Below, piece by piece: positions 22,276 through 33,112 of a stretch of 64,000 bases of DNA (positions within the stretch are counted from its first letter, which is position 1; each line of letters starts with the position of its first letter). The position numbers were made by a program, and so were the translations under genes. The notes beneath the pieces were generated by a model, which did no database searches, was not told the DNA's origin, and worked only from the letters and a program-made list of their open reading frames with translations. Source of the stretch: a bacterium (lineage in GTDB: Bacteria; Campylobacterota; Campylobacteria; Campylobacterales; Sulfurovaceae); NCBI GenBank assembly GCA_018822805.1, contig JAHJJU010000015.1, forward strand, positions 1-64,000. The letters are read 5' to 3'.

Positions 22276-23322
22276 ATGAAACTTCTTGTCTCTGCTCTTG
22301 AACCCTCTTCCAATCTTCATTTGAAAGAGGTTCTTAAACACAGTAATAATATAGAACTTTTAGGTATTTTTGACAAATCTCTAGGTGACCCTCTCTATGA
22401 CATCAGTGACATGGCGATCATGGGTGTGGTTGATGCCATTAAAAAATTACGATGGTTTTTTAAAGTTGCTGACGAGATGGTGACACTGGCAAAAAATGCC
22501 GATAAAATTTTACTTATGGATTCATCAGGATTTAACCTTCCTCTTGCAAAAAAGCTAAAAACCACTTACCCAAAAAAAGAGATCATCTACTATATTCTTC
22601 CACAAATTTGGGCAAGCCGTCCCAAAAGAGCTAAAAAGTTGGAACGCTACTGTGATAAACTTTTAGGCATTTTACCGTTTGAAGTCAACTATTATCAGAG
22701 TAAAGCTCAATATGTCGGTCACCCTTTACTTGATGAAATAAAGGTTAACGGAAGTGGCGACTTCAGTCCCACAAAAAACCAAAATACCATCGCTTTTATG
22801 CCGGGAAGTAGAAAAAGTGAAATATCTAAACTGCTCCCCATTTTTAAAGAAGTACGTCAAAAACTCTCTGACAAACGGGCTATTTTAATCATTCCTAAAA
22901 CCTTTTCTGATGAAAAAATCAAAATACTTTACGGCGATGTATCCGAATTTGAAATAGAAAAAGAGACCCATACAGCTTTAGCTAAGTCCGAGTTTGCTTT
23001 TATCTGTTCAGGTACGGCCACTTTAGAAGCAGCCCTTATCGGAACTCCGTTTACGTTAAGTTATATTGCTAAAAAAATAGACTTTTTCATTGGTACCAAG
23101 ATTTTAGGCATTACTCAAGTAGGACTTGCCAACATCATTCTAACCCACCACAACCATACAACTTTACATAACGAACTGTTGCAAAAAGCAGTAAATGTTG
23201 AAAACTTGTTAAAAGAATATTATGAAACAGACCGAACCATTTTTTCTCAGAAAGCTCAAGAATTAAGAGCGTATCTTGGTCATGGCAGTTCTGAGAATGT
23301 TGCACGGATTATTCAATCTTAA
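22276..23322 (+). CDS. lpxB: Lipid-A-disaccharide synthase
   Basis: YYILPQIWASRPKRAKKLERYCDKLLGILPFE, YVGHPLLDE, FMPGSRKSEI. Confidence 0.94.
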   Translation: MKLLVSALEPSSNLHLKEVLKHSNNIELLGIFDKSLGDPLYDISDMAIMGVVDAIKKLRWFFKVADEMVTLAKNADKILLMDSSGFNLPLAKKLKTTYPKKEIIYYILPQIWASRPKRAKKLERYCDKLLGILPFEVNYYQSKAQYVGHPLLDEIKVNGSGDFSPTKNQNTIAFMPGSRKSEISKLLPIFKEVRQKLSDKRAILIIPKTFSDEKIKILYGDVSEFEIEKETHTALAKSEFAFICSGTATLEAALIGTPFTLSYIAKKIDFFIGTKILGITQVGLANIILTHHNHTTLHNELLQKAVNVENLLKEYYETDRTIFSQKAQELRAYLGHGSSENVARIIQS

Positions 23323-23337
23323 ATTAAAGGAAGCACC

Positions 23338-24420
23338 ATTTTAGTTCATATCTGCTGTGCTGTAGACAGCCACTATTTTTTACAAAAGCTTCAAAATGAG
23401 TATCCAAATGAAAAACTTATAGGGTTTTTTTATGATCCGAATATTCATCCTTATAGTGAATATAAACTACGTCTACTTGATGTTCAACGCTCCTGCAAAA
23501 TGCTTGGAATCGAACTTATCGAAGGTGAATACGATACTCATAATTGGTTAGAGGCTGTACGTGGTTTTGAAAGAGAACCTGAAAAAGGTGCCAGATGTGC
23601 CATCTGTTTTGACAGACGTTTTGAAATCACAGCCCAAAAAGCAGATGAGTTGGGCGAAAAGATCTTTACCTCTACACTCTTAACCAGTCCTAAAAAATCT
23701 TTAAGACAGCTCAAACATGCCGGTGAGGCACTGGGTGAAAAATTTGGAATTAGCTTTGTTGCTCCAGATTATCGAAAAGCTTCGGGAACACAAGAACAAA
23801 ATATCTTAGCGAAACAAGATGCCCTCTATCGTCAAGACTATTGTGGTTGTCTTTTTGGACTCACCATGCAACGTGAACAGCAACAAAAGCTGGCTGATGA
23901 ACTTTTTTCACCTCTCTCCAAACAGATACAACCTGAGTCCATTGAAGCACGCATTGAGCTCTATGAACAACGATGGAGTTATGAAGAGAATAACATGGCG
24001 TACAAAATAGTCAAAGAGCGTTTTTTAAATTGGCGTCAACTGCATGGTCTATTAAAAGTGAAAAAAGAAACCGTTCCGGCTCATTTTCTACCCTACTCTA
24101 CGCTAAAAAGTCACTATACACGAGGAAAGATAGATGTTCAAATTGGCAACTTACACTACATGAACCGAGATGAAGTCAAGTTTATAACATTAAGCTGCTA
24201 TAATGAACTAGGAGAAACAAATTTTGCAACGGTAAATGAATTAATCTTCAATACTCCATCATTTGAAAAAGAGCTTAAAATTAGAAATCAGTTAATTAAT
24301 AATGCTTATGATTTATCCTCAATATTGGTCGTTGACTCAATTCCAACACAAAAAGTTGAAATTGGTTATAAAAGCCACATTTATGAAGATGTAAAAGAGG
24401 TTCTTATAAAGATTTCATAA
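23338..24420 (+). CDS. queH: Epoxyqueuosine reductase QueH, probable AUU start
   Basis: Frame is open from 23323. ILVHICCAVDSHYFLQKL precedes the track's Met at 23500; CxxC and RCAICFDRRF motifs. SD AAGGA at 23327-23331 is 6 nt from ATT at 23338. Confidence 0.85.
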   Translation: MLVHICCAVDSHYFLQKLQNEYPNEKLIGFFYDPNIHPYSEYKLRLLDVQRSCKMLGIELIEGEYDTHNWLEAVRGFEREPEKGARCAICFDRRFEITAQKADELGEKIFTSTLLTSPKKSLRQLKHAGEALGEKFGISFVAPDYRKASGTQEQNILAKQDALYRQDYCGCLFGLTMQREQQQKLADELFSPLSKQIQPESIEARIELYEQRWSYEENNMAYKIVKERFLNWRQLHGLLKVKKETVPAHFLPYSTLKSHYTRGKIDVQIGNLHYMNRDEVKFITLSCYNELGETNFATVNELIFNTPSFEKELKIRNQLINNAYDLSSILVVDSIPTQKVEIGYKSHIYEDVKEVLIKIS

Positions 24421-24475
24421 TATTTTAGTTATTTTTAGATAAAATTATTAAAATTTTTCTCTAAAGGCTTAATGT

Positions 24476-24925
24476 ATGCTATTTGATGTAGTTCAAATTC
24501 AAAAAATCTTACCTCATAGATACCCTTTTTTATTACTTGACCGTGTTAGTAAACTTGAAAAAGGTGTTAGTATTGAAGGGTATAAAAATGTCTCTATCTC
24601 TGAACCTATTTTTCAAGGTCATTTCCCTGATCATCCTATTTACCCCGGTGTAATGATTATAGAAGGTATGGCTCAAGCAGGTGGCGTACTTGCATTTAAA
24701 AGCTCTAGTGAAGCTGATCAAGAAGCAGCAGCCAATAAAGTTGTTTATTTTATGAGTATTGATAAAGCAAAATTTCGTTCACCTGTTACACCGGGAGATC
24801 AATTGGTTTATAAATTAACGGTTCTAAAACAAAGAGGAACTATTTGGCAACTCGATGCAAAAGCATACGTGGATGATAAACTGGTTGCTGAAGCTGAATT
24901 AAAAGCCATGATTGTAGATAAATAA
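24476..24925 (+). CDS. fabZ: 3-hydroxyacyl-ACP dehydratase
   Basis: [13 protein letters not shown] and [23 protein letters not shown]. Confidence 0.96.
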   Translation: MLFDVVQIQKILPHRYPFLLLDRVSKLEKGVSIEGYKNVSISEPIFQGHFPDHPIYPGVMIIEGMAQAGGVLAFKSSSEADQEAAANKVVYFMSIDKAKFRSPVTPGDQLVYKLTVLKQRGTIWQLDAKAYVDDKLVAEAELKAMIVDK

Positions 24926-24935
24926 AAGGAGCACT

Positions 24936-25727
24936 GTGTCAAATATACATTCAACAGCTGTTATTGAAGATGGAGCCATCATTGGAGACAATGTTACCAT
25001 TGGACCATTTGTAACCATTTCTTCAACAACAACCATAGGCGATGACACGATTATTGATGCTCATGCCATCATTGCAGGTCGTACGACTATAGGAAAAGGT
25101 AACCATATCTTTTCTCATGCTGTTGTAGGTTCTATTCCTCAAGATTTAAAATTTTCCGGTGAAGATGTTGAACTCATTATTGGTGACAACAATAAAATTC
25201 GAGAATTTACGCTCTTAAATCCAGGTACCCAAGGTGGTGGAAGCATCACTAAAATTGGAAATAACAATTTACTTATGGGTTATGTTCACTTGGGACATGA
25301 TGTCATCATGGGAGACAACTGTATTTTAGCCAATGGAGCAACGTTGGCCGGTCATGTTGTATTGGGGAACCATGTGGTCATTGGAGGATTAACTCCAGTC
25401 CACCAGTTTGTTCATATCGGTGACTATGCTATGATTGCAGGAGCTTCTGCTTTAAGCCAAGATGTTCCTCCATTCTGTATGGCTGAAGGAAACAGAGCAA
25501 CCTTAAGAGGTCTCAACTTAACCGGTCTAAGACGTCATTTAGAAAGAGATGAAGTGAATGCTTTAAAAACAGCCTATAGAGAACTTTTTGAAAGTGGAAA
25601 AGCACTTCAAGAGACAGCAGAAGCACTACTTAAGAACAGTGAATCTGAAAATGTAAAAAAATTAGTAACGTTTATCACAGAATCAAAGCGTGGTATTCCG
25701 TTTGTAAGGAAAAATAATAATGGCTAA
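24936..25727 (+). CDS. lpxA: UDP-N-acetylglucosamine acyltransferase
   Basis: Left-handed beta-helix hexapeptides; [15 protein letters not shown] start. Confidence 0.95.
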   Translation: MSNIHSTAVIEDGAIIGDNVTIGPFVTISSTTTIGDDTIIDAHAIIAGRTTIGKGNHIFSHAVVGSIPQDLKFSGEDVELIIGDNNKIREFTLLNPGTQGGGSITKIGNNNLLMGYVHLGHDVIMGDNCILANGATLAGHVVLGNHVVIGGLTPVHQFVHIGDYAMIAGASALSQDVPPFCMAEGNRATLRGLNLTGLRRHLERDEVNALKTAYRELFESGKALQETAEALLKNSESENVKKLVTFITESKRGIPFVRKNNNG

Positions 25728-26937
25728 AAAAGTATGTAGTTTTTGTAGTACTACGGAGAAAGAAGATAACCCATTTATAGCTGGTAATAATGTATATATC
25801 TGTTCAAACTGTGTTACTTCTGCTTATAAAATCCTTTTTGGTGAAGAAGAAGATATAAGACATGTACATCATGAACCTCAAACCCTTCTTATTCCAAAAG
25901 AGATTCATAAAATATTAAATGACTATGTTATTGGTCAAGATCAAGCAAAAAAAACCCTTTCGGTTGCTGTCTACAATCATTATAAAAGAATTTTTAAACA
26001 TCTTCACGACAACGATACCAGCATTGATAAATCAAATATTTTACTTATTGGTCCAACAGGATCAGGTAAAACCCTGTTGGCACAAACCATTGCACGATTT
26101 TTAGATGTACCAATTGCCATCTCAGATGCAACCAACCTCACAGAAGCCGGTTACGTTGGGGAAGATGTAGAAAATATTTTAACAAAACTCCTTCAAGCTG
26201 CCGATGGTGACATTGAAAAAGCAGAACGAGGCATTATTTTTATTGATGAGATGGACAAAATTGCACGTATGGGTGAGAATCGCTCTATTACCAGAGATGT
26301 ATCAGGAGAAGGGGTACAACAAGCCCTTCTTAAAATCATTGAAGGTTCGGTTGTAAACATTCCACCAAAAGGTGGAAGAAAGCATCCAAATCAAGATTTT
26401 CTTCAAATTGACACCTCCAACATACTCTTTATTTGTGGTGGTGCTTTTGATGGTGTTGAGGAGATTATACGAAGACGACTGGGTGCCAATCAGTTAGGAT
26501 TTGGTCAGAATAAACGTAGTAATAAAGAGAATGATAATGTCATGCATCTGATTGAGTCTGATGATCTTGTTCACTTTGGAATTATTCCGGAACTCATAGG
26601 ACGTTTGCATGTTACGGCAACTTTAGAACAGATCACACTAGAAGATATGGTACGTATTTTAATTGAACCCAAAAATTCAATCATTAAACAGTATCAGAAA
26701 CTCTTTGAAATTGATAATGCTCTTTTAACATTTGAAGATAATGCTTTAAAAGCCATCGCTAAAAAAGCAATTAATAGAAAAACCGGAGCAAGAGGATTAC
26801 GTTCAATTATGGAAGAAGGTTTATTAGAAGTGATGTATGAGCTTCCTGAACTTGATGGTTATGAGGTGATTATTACAGAAGATGTAATCAACAATGGTAT
26901 CAAACCAATTTATATAAAAAATTCAAAAACAGCATAG
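25720..26937 (+). CDS. clpX: ATP-dependent Clp protease ATP-binding subunit
   Basis: Zn-finger [40 protein letters not shown]. Confidence 0.97.
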   Translation: MAKKVCSFCSTTEKEDNPFIAGNNVYICSNCVTSAYKILFGEEEDIRHVHHEPQTLLIPKEIHKILNDYVIGQDQAKKTLSVAVYNHYKRIFKHLHDNDTSIDKSNILLIGPTGSGKTLLAQTIARFLDVPIAISDATNLTEAGYVGEDVENILTKLLQAADGDIEKAERGIIFIDEMDKIARMGENRSITRDVSGEGVQQALLKIIEGSVVNIPPKGGRKHPNQDFLQIDTSNILFICGGAFDGVEEIIRRRLGANQLGFGQNKRSNKENDNVMHLIESDDLVHFGIIPELIGRLHVTATLEQITLEDMVRILIEPKNSIIKQYQKLFEIDNALLTFEDNALKAIAKKAINRKTGARGLRSIMEEGLLEVMYELPELDGYEVIITEDVINNGIKPIYIKNSKTA

Positions 26938-26945
26938 GAAAAAAA

Positions 26946-27980
26946 ATGTTTAAAAAACTTTTAGGAATGTTTTCAAACGATTTAGCAATAGATTTAGGAA
27001 CTGCTAATACATTGGTATTGGTTAAAGGAAAAGGAATCAGTATTAATGAACCTTCGGTTGTTGCGATTCAATATGATAAGCATGGTAGAGAACACATTCT
27101 AGCTGTAGGACAAGAAGCCAAAGATATGGTTGGAAAGACACCGGGGAATATTAAAGCCATTCGTCCAATGAGAGATGGAGTTATTGCAGACTTTAACATT
27201 ACAGAGATGATGATTCGATACTTTATTGAAAAAGTTCATAACCGTAAAGGTCTCTTCTCTCCACGAATTATTATTTGTGTTCCATTCGGATTAACTCAGG
27301 TTGAACGTAAGGCTGTTAAAGAGTCTGCAATGTCTGCCGGAGCTAGAGAAGTTTACCTTATTGAAGAGCCTATGGCAGCTGCAATTGGTGCAGGTATTCC
27401 GGTAAAAGAGCCTAATGGAAACTTGGTGGTAGACATTGGTGGTGGAACCACCGAGATCGGTGTTATCTCACTAGGTGGATTGGTACTTTCAAAATCAATT
27501 AGAACAGCCGGTGACAAACTTGACAAATCCATTATTGACTACATGAGAAAAAACTTTAACCTTCTTATTGGAGATAGAGTTGCAGAAGAGATGAAAATCA
27601 ATATTGGTACAGCTATTCAACTTGATGAAGAGTTAACCATGCAAGTTAAAGGTCGTGATCAAGTTGCCGGTCTTTTAAGTTCGATTGAAATTACATCAGA
27701 GCACATGAGAGAAGCAATGAAAGAACCAATCAAAGAGATTGGTGAAGCACTTAAATTGGTACTTGAGCAAACACCTCCTGATTTGGCCGGTGATATTGTA
27801 GAAAACGGTGTTGTTTTAACCGGTGGTGGTGCGTTAATTCGAGGACTCGATAAATACCTATCTAACATTATTAAACTACCTGTATATGTTGCTGAAGATC
27901 CACTACTTGCTGTTGCAAAAGGGACAGGAAAAGCTCTTGAAGAGATAGATTTATTACAACAAACTGTTTATGAAGAATAG
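26946..27980 (+). CDS. mreB: Rod shape-determining protein MreB
   Basis: DLAIDLGTANTLV, VVDIGGGTTEIGV actin-fold motifs. Confidence 0.97.
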   Translation: MFKKLLGMFSNDLAIDLGTANTLVLVKGKGISINEPSVVAIQYDKHGREHILAVGQEAKDMVGKTPGNIKAIRPMRDGVIADFNITEMMIRYFIEKVHNRKGLFSPRIIICVPFGLTQVERKAVKESAMSAGAREVYLIEEPMAAAIGAGIPVKEPNGNLVVDIGGGTTEIGVISLGGLVLSKSIRTAGDKLDKSIIDYMRKNFNLLIGDRVAEEMKINIGTAIQLDEELTMQVKGRDQVAGLLSSIEITSEHMREAMKEPIKEIGEALKLVLEQTPPDLAGDIVENGVVLTGGGALIRGLDKYLSNIIKLPVYVAEDPLLAVAKGTGKALEEIDLLQQTVYEE

Positions 27981-28791
27981 TAAGTTTATTTTTTTTTCCA
28001 TTCTTATTTTAGCTACGCTACTCCTCTTAAAACAAGAGGAATCCTTTCAAAATAAGTTTGCCCAACTTACCTTACCCATCAAAGAGAGTTATTTAAATAT
28101 GAGTAACTCTATTCAAGGGTCTATTGATAAATATCTCTACCAAGCTGACTCAATAGAGCAATTACAAAAAGAAAATATTGTTCTACGTAAGTACCTCTAT
28201 CAACAAAAAATCAATATTAATCGACTCGAACAACTGAGTCTCTATAGTGAACAAAAATTTGATTTACATAAAAGTATATTGCGTGTTCAAACCATCTCAT
28301 ATAAAAAACTTAATGATTTCTCTCAAATTTATCTTACTCAAAATGAAGAACTAGAACAAGATAAAATTTATGGACTTATTCAAAAAAATGTTGCAGCAGG
28401 TATTGCCATAAAGGAAGATGGACCTCTAAAAGGTATTTTAATTTCAAATCCGGAATGCCAATTCTCAACCTTTATAGGAGATAAAAAAACACCTGGAATT
28501 GCTAAAGGAATTGATGCCCAAAGCATGGAAGTCAATTTCATACCAAAATGGTCTAAAGTCAATATAGGTGATAAAGTCATAACTTCAGGTTTGGACAATA
28601 TCTTTTTACCCGATATTCCTGTAGGCGTTGTCACAAAAATTATTACTAAAAGTACCTACAAAACAGCCATTATCAAAACTTATGCTGATGTACTGCACCC
28701 TAACTTTTTTTACTTGGTTAAAGAAGTTTTACATAAAGCAGAAGATATTAATATATCAAAAATAAAACTCGAAAATAATGCCACACATTAA
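27970..28791 (+). CDS. mreC: Rod shape-determining protein MreC
   Basis: N-terminal TM plus coiled coil, GDKVITSGLDNIFLPDIPVGVV; follows mreB. Confidence 0.92.
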   Translation: MKNSKFIFFSILILATLLLLKQEESFQNKFAQLTLPIKESYLNMSNSIQGSIDKYLYQADSIEQLQKENIVLRKYLYQQKININRLEQLSLYSEQKFDLHKSILRVQTISYKKLNDFSQIYLTQNEELEQDKIYGLIQKNVAAGIAIKEDGPLKGILISNPECQFSTFIGDKKTPGIAKGIDAQSMEVNFIPKWSKVNIGDKVITSGLDNIFLPDIPVGVVTKIITKSTYKTAIIKTYADVLHPNFFYLVKEVLHKAEDINISKIKLENNATH

Positions 28792-28846
28792 TGGTGTATT
28801 AATGAAGTTGTGATATTGTTTTATAAATTGAAATAGAGGAATCTAC

Positions 28847-29980
28847 ATGTCAAATACCAACAGTTCGAATGCACCTTGTTTTATAAATTATCTTGTTCTT
28901 GCCTTACTTCCAACACTGTTTTTCGTGGGTATTCTTTTAGGCTATTTAGGAATTATTCCATTAAAAGTTAATCTACACTCTTTGGCTATTATTGGTATAA
29001 TCTACTTTATTTATCTACTTTTTATCCAACATAATGCCAACTACGTTGTTTGTAAAATGCGTAAAGAGTACATTAACTTACAAAAAGATTTACAAAAAGA
29101 TATTAAAAACAATTCATTGACCATTTTTAATGAAACAAAATCAACCATCAACATTAATGATTTTATCTCTGAGTACTATAAAACATTTCGAAATGACAAC
29201 TTTGCATCGGTTGCTCCTTCTTTTTTTCCTATGTTGGGTATTTTAGGAACTTTTACGGCCATTGCTATCTCCATGCCTAATTTTTCTATTAGTGATACAG
29301 CAGCACTTGATCATGAAATTTCATTACTTTTAAGTGGTATCGGTACAGCATTTTATGCCTCTATTTATGGTATTTTTCTCTCCATTATATGGAACTTTTT
29401 TGAAAAAAGAGGACTCTCAAAAGTTGACAAAGACAGTCATCAACTTCATGAGGTTTATCATGACTATATTTGGAATGACAGTGAACTCAAACGTCATGAG
29501 CACATGCAACATGAGATGCGTGATCAAAAGATGATTCAAGCACTTAAAGAGACTTTTAACTTAGAATTTATACAAACGCTCAATGAAAAACATTTAGAGA
29601 ACTTTCAAACCATTATTGCTGAGACCAATAAAAATTTTACAACCATTACCAATCATATGCAGATGGTATCTACCGATTTAAAAGAAACCATAGCAAAAAT
29701 TCACCACTCACAAACAGCACTGACGGCTAGTGACAGAATTGAGCAAAATATCAGAGAGTTTAATAAAACAACTCAAGAACTTAACAACAGCATTACAAAG
29801 TTTGATGCATCATTAGAAAATGCACTGACACTAACTTTCCATAAAATTGATGATGAGTTAAGCGATATTATTGTTAAACTTGCGAACTTTGCCAATAGCA
29901 CCAGTCAACAAAACTCTATACTTCAAGAGACCATTACTAAGTATCATAATCAGATATCAAGTCAGATAGTGAACCGATAA
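28847..29980 (+). CDS. MotA/TolQ/ExbB-type proton channel protein with long cytoplasmic tail (ZorA-like)
   Basis: FFPMLGILGTFTAIAISMP and LLLSGIGTAFYASIYGIFLSI MotA signatures; ~180-aa helical tail. Confidence 0.8.
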   Translation: MSNTNSSNAPCFINYLVLALLPTLFFVGILLGYLGIIPLKVNLHSLAIIGIIYFIYLLFIQHNANYVVCKMRKEYINLQKDLQKDIKNNSLTIFNETKSTININDFISEYYKTFRNDNFASVAPSFFPMLGILGTFTAIAISMPNFSISDTAALDHEISLLLSGIGTAFYASIYGIFLSIIWNFFEKRGLSKVDKDSHQLHEVYHDYIWNDSELKRHEHMQHEMRDQKMIQALKETFNLEFIQTLNEKHLENFQTIIAETNKNFTTITNHMQMVSTDLKETIAKIHHSQTALTASDRIEQNIREFNKTTQELNNSITKFDASLENALTLTFHKIDDELSDIIVKLANFANSTSQQNSILQETITKYHNQISSQIVNR

Positions 29981-29981
29981 A

Positions 29982-31139
29982 ATGTTTAAAAAAAATTCTA
30001 ACAACAACGAAGCCACCAATTTCTGGATCTCTTATGCCGATTTGATGGCCGGTTTACTGTTTGTTTTTATCCTATTAATTGGTGCGATTATTGTTAAATC
30101 TACCATTCTAAAAAGTGCTTTAGATGAAAAAGAGTCTACACTCAATGAACAAAGCGAGACATTAGTGGAGCAATCAGACCACTTAATTACCATGTCCCAA
30201 ACGCTACTTATGAAAGATGATGAGATTACAAAACTACAAAATCTATTGGCAAAACGTGAAGTTGATTTAAATGAACGTCATAAGGAGTTAATCATCTCTA
30301 ATAATGCATTAAAATTAAAAAGTGATGAGCTAGAGAAACTGAACCAACTTCTTTTAGCACAAAACTCTAAAATAGATGATTACTCTGAGCATATTGTTCT
30401 TCTTCAGAACCTTAGCGATGAACAAAATAGAACCATTAGTGAACATAAAATGGATTTAGAAGAACATAAAAATCGTGTTATACTGCTCTCCAATAATCTA
30501 ACTAAAAAAGATGAAAATCTAAAATTAAACGAGCAAAAACTGCTTGAACTGCTTAAAGCACTCGATAACAAACAGACCAAGTATGACGAACTTTTAACCA
30601 AACTTCAAGCTCAAAAAGCAAAAATAAAATCGCTTACCGGTATTAAACTTAAAGTCATTACAGAGCTAAAATCATCCTTAGGAAATAAAATCAATATTGA
30701 TAAAGAGAACGGTTCCTTACGTTTGGCATCGAACATTCTTTTTGACAAAGGCTCATCAAACTTAAAAGAGAGTGCAAAAAGTGAACTAAAAGCCAATTTT
30801 ATAGAATATGTAAACACGCTTATTACCAATAAAAACATTGCAGAACATTTAGATAAAATTATCATTGAAGGACATACAGACAGTGATGGTTCATACCTTT
30901 ACAACCTCAATCTTTCGCAACAACGAGCCTTTGCCGTAATGAACTATCTGCTTACCTTAGACTATATTAGAGAGCATAATATTAAAGACAAATTGGTTGC
31001 TAGTGGACGATCTTATCAAGATACTATAAAAATAGATGGTATAGAAGACAAAGATGCATCAAGAAGAATAGAAGTTAAATTTAGACTCAAAAATGAAGAT
31101 GCCATGTATGAAATAGAGAGAATTTTAGATGCAAATTAA
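29982..31139 (+). CDS. MotB/OmpA-family protein with long coiled-coil stalk (ZorB-like)
   Basis: N-terminal TM with YADLMAGLLFVFILL; coiled coil; IIIEGHTDSDGSYLYNLNLSQQRA OmpA domain. Confidence 0.85.
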   Translation: MFKKNSNNNEATNFWISYADLMAGLLFVFILLIGAIIVKSTILKSALDEKESTLNEQSETLVEQSDHLITMSQTLLMKDDEITKLQNLLAKREVDLNERHKELIISNNALKLKSDELEKLNQLLLAQNSKIDDYSEHIVLLQNLSDEQNRTISEHKMDLEEHKNRVILLSNNLTKKDENLKLNEQKLLELLKALDNKQTKYDELLTKLQAQKAKIKSLTGIKLKVITELKSSLGNKINIDKENGSLRLASNILFDKGSSNLKESAKSELKANFIEYVNTLITNKNIAEHLDKIIIEGHTDSDGSYLYNLNLSQQRAFAVMNYLLTLDYIREHNIKDKLVASGRSYQDTIKIDGIEDKDASRRIEVKFRLKNEDAMYEIERILDAN

Positions 31140-31279
31140 TTTTACACCGAAAAAAATAAAAGCTGCAAAAGCCTATGTCGATAGATTAACACCTGTTGAT
31201 GTAGTAAAAATAGAAAAAAAAACAAAAGAGCCTAAAGGCTCTTTTCTCAAAAGTATTCTAAAGTTTCTGTTTAAGTAAG
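31130..31279 (+). CDS. Possible 49-aa basic peptide
   Basis: ATG overlaps the previous stop; MQINFTPKKIKAAKAYVDRLTPVDVVKIEKKTKEPKGSFLKSILKFLFK; below the ORF-track cutoff. Confidence 0.4.
31224..31245. terminator. Bidirectional intrinsic terminator
   Basis: AAAAGAGCC-TAAA-GGCTCTTTT perfect 9-bp stem with A/T flanks near convergent gene ends. Confidence 0.75.
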
Positions 31280-31647
31280 TCTAAAAATAATTCAAAGTTT
31301 TCAAGCTTATAGCTACCCTCTCGCTGTTTTGACCCCCACATTGGTTCAGGAAAAAAGCTGTCCTCCTCAAAACGTGCCATAATATGCCAATGCACATGAG
31401 GCATATAGTTCCCAAAACTGGCAATGTTTATTTTACAAGGTTTAAAAAAATTCAACATCTCTTTTTCTATACTATCCAAAAGCCTAAATATCTCTAACTT
31501 CTCTTTGGCACTGCACTCTGAGAACTCTTTATGTGCCTTTTGTGAAAATATCTTCAACCATGGTATTTCACTCTCTTCAACCTCTACTTTTACCAATTCA
31601 TTTTCATAAACCAACAAAAAAGACTCCTTTATATGACAATTTGACAT
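31258..31647 (-). CDS. HIT family protein
   Basis: ASFGNYMPHVHWHIMARF HIT-like motif. Confidence 0.8.
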   Translation of the reverse strand: MSNCHIKESFLLVYENELVKVEVEESEIPWLKIFSQKAHKEFSECSAKEKLEIFRLLDSIEKEMLNFFKPCKINIASFGNYMPHVHWHIMARFEEDSFFPEPMWGSKQREGSYKLENFELFLDLLKQKL

Positions 31648-31712
31648 TTTTTTAGCTCTTATTTTACTTCTATGTTATAATCAAACAACTTAAACTCAAA
31701 GGTGAATCCAAA

Positions 31713-32039
31713 ATGCAAGGAAAAATAAAAGTGACCTACCATCTTATTTGCGATAATGATACATATGAAGAGATATCTCTACAACAAATTTTAGAGAATG
31801 AAAAAATTGTTAAATTACTTAAAAGTGAATTTGCAAAAGGAGTTCGAAACCTAGCACTCTCAACCAATGCAAGTGATGCACAAGTTATATTAAGTACCCA
31901 AAAAGAGCTTTATACCTTTGAAGCACAAAAGAAAGACTTTGCCGATCTAATCGAACTCGCCGAAGAAGATGCCAAAGCACGTAAACTCTTTAAAAAAGGG
32001 TGTGAAGCTGTGGCTATTGTTGATTTTATCACCTTATGA
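31713..32039 (+). CDS. Conserved hypothetical protein
   Basis: 108-aa ORF with RBS-like aaaggtgaatcc; no recognised domain. Confidence 0.6.
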   Translation: MQGKIKVTYHLICDNDTYEEISLQQILENEKIVKLLKSEFAKGVRNLALSTNASDAQVILSTQKELYTFEAQKKDFADLIELAEEDAKARKLFKKGCEAVAIVDFITL

Positions 32040-33044
32040 TAAGGTACTTAAGGCTACGTTATCTTCCCATGCTTGAAACTCGGGAGTAAAATATCGGATA
32101 CGAACTTTTTTAAACTCACGTGTAGAGTAAAGAGGTCGTCGTGCAAAATGTTCTATCTCATTTGCCATCTCTTTAATGATGCCATTGGTCTCTTCTGTTG
32201 TTTTTCCATGTACCATGGTAAAAAGATTATAAGGCCAATTATCGTATTTTGGACGTAGATAACAGTGACTAACGGCTGAAAACTGTGCTGCAATCTCTCC
32301 CATTGCTTCACCTTTGCTCTCATCTATATCCCACACTACCATGGCATTGGCATTAAAACCTGCTTTTCTATGGTTCAGTATGGCTGCAAAACGACGCATC
32401 ACTCCTGCTTCTTTTAACTCATTTAAAATAGCAAAAAATTCCTCATAACTCAACCCCAACTGATCTACAACCTCTTTAAAGGGTTCAGCCACAAGAGGAA
32501 TATCATTTTGTACCAAAGCAATAACTCTATAATATAAAGGTGTTAATACTATCAATTTTCGATTGGGTTTTATTACCACTTCTTTTTTAGCATCTTCTCC
32601 TGTCGTATTGAGTTTAACGGCAATTTTAAAAAGTTTTAATGTAGGCAACATAATATAATCAATCGCCTGTGCTTCATTTGCCAATATTTCCACTGTTTGT
32701 CTTAAGCCCAGTTTTGAGTCCGGTGCCACAGCCAATGTGAACCAAATATTAAAGGGATGCTCTCGTTCATAGTTATGCGACACCCCCGGATGTGCATTAA
32801 TCACTTCTACAGCTCGATCAATATTTTCACGCCTTACTTTAAATGAAATCAATGAAGAGCTATACCCTAAACGTTTGGTATCAAAAATTGGAGAGATTTG
32901 TCTAATAATTTTATTGGATTTCTCTTCAGATAACAGTTTAATAATTGTCTCTTCATCACTGCCTAACTCTTGAGCAATGACAGCAAAAGGTCTGGGAGTT
33001 AAAGGGAATCGTTTTTGGATGATGGATAATAGTTCAGATTTCAT
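32034..33044 (-). CDS. Siroheme decarboxylase, fused AhbA/AhbB (NirDL-NirGH) type
   Basis: Two tandem Lrp/AsnC-like halves; EREHPFNIWFTL and LRPKYDNWPYNLFTMVHG motifs; 336 aa. Confidence 0.85.
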   Translation of the reverse strand: MKSELLSIIQKRFPLTPRPFAVIAQELGSDEETIIKLLSEEKSNKIIRQISPIFDTKRLGYSSSLISFKVRRENIDRAVEVINAHPGVSHNYEREHPFNIWFTLAVAPDSKLGLRQTVEILANEAQAIDYIMLPTLKLFKIAVKLNTTGEDAKKEVVIKPNRKLIVLTPLYYRVIALVQNDIPLVAEPFKEVVDQLGLSYEEFFAILNELKEAGVMRRFAAILNHRKAGFNANAMVVWDIDESKGEAMGEIAAQFSAVSHCYLRPKYDNWPYNLFTMVHGKTTEETNGIIKEMANEIEHFARRPLYSTREFKKVRIRYFTPEFQAWEDNVALSTLS

Positions 33045-33112
33045 AAATACACCCCTGAATATAATATTTTAATGTATAAATATTATTATAGTTATTTTAA
33101 ATGCAGATATGT

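Noticed and set aside
28847-31139. Complete Zorya anti-phage system
   Set aside because: Only ZorAB-like parts; no ZorC, ZorD or ZorE gene nearby, and the neighbours are housekeeping genes. Kept only as a ZorAB-like pair.
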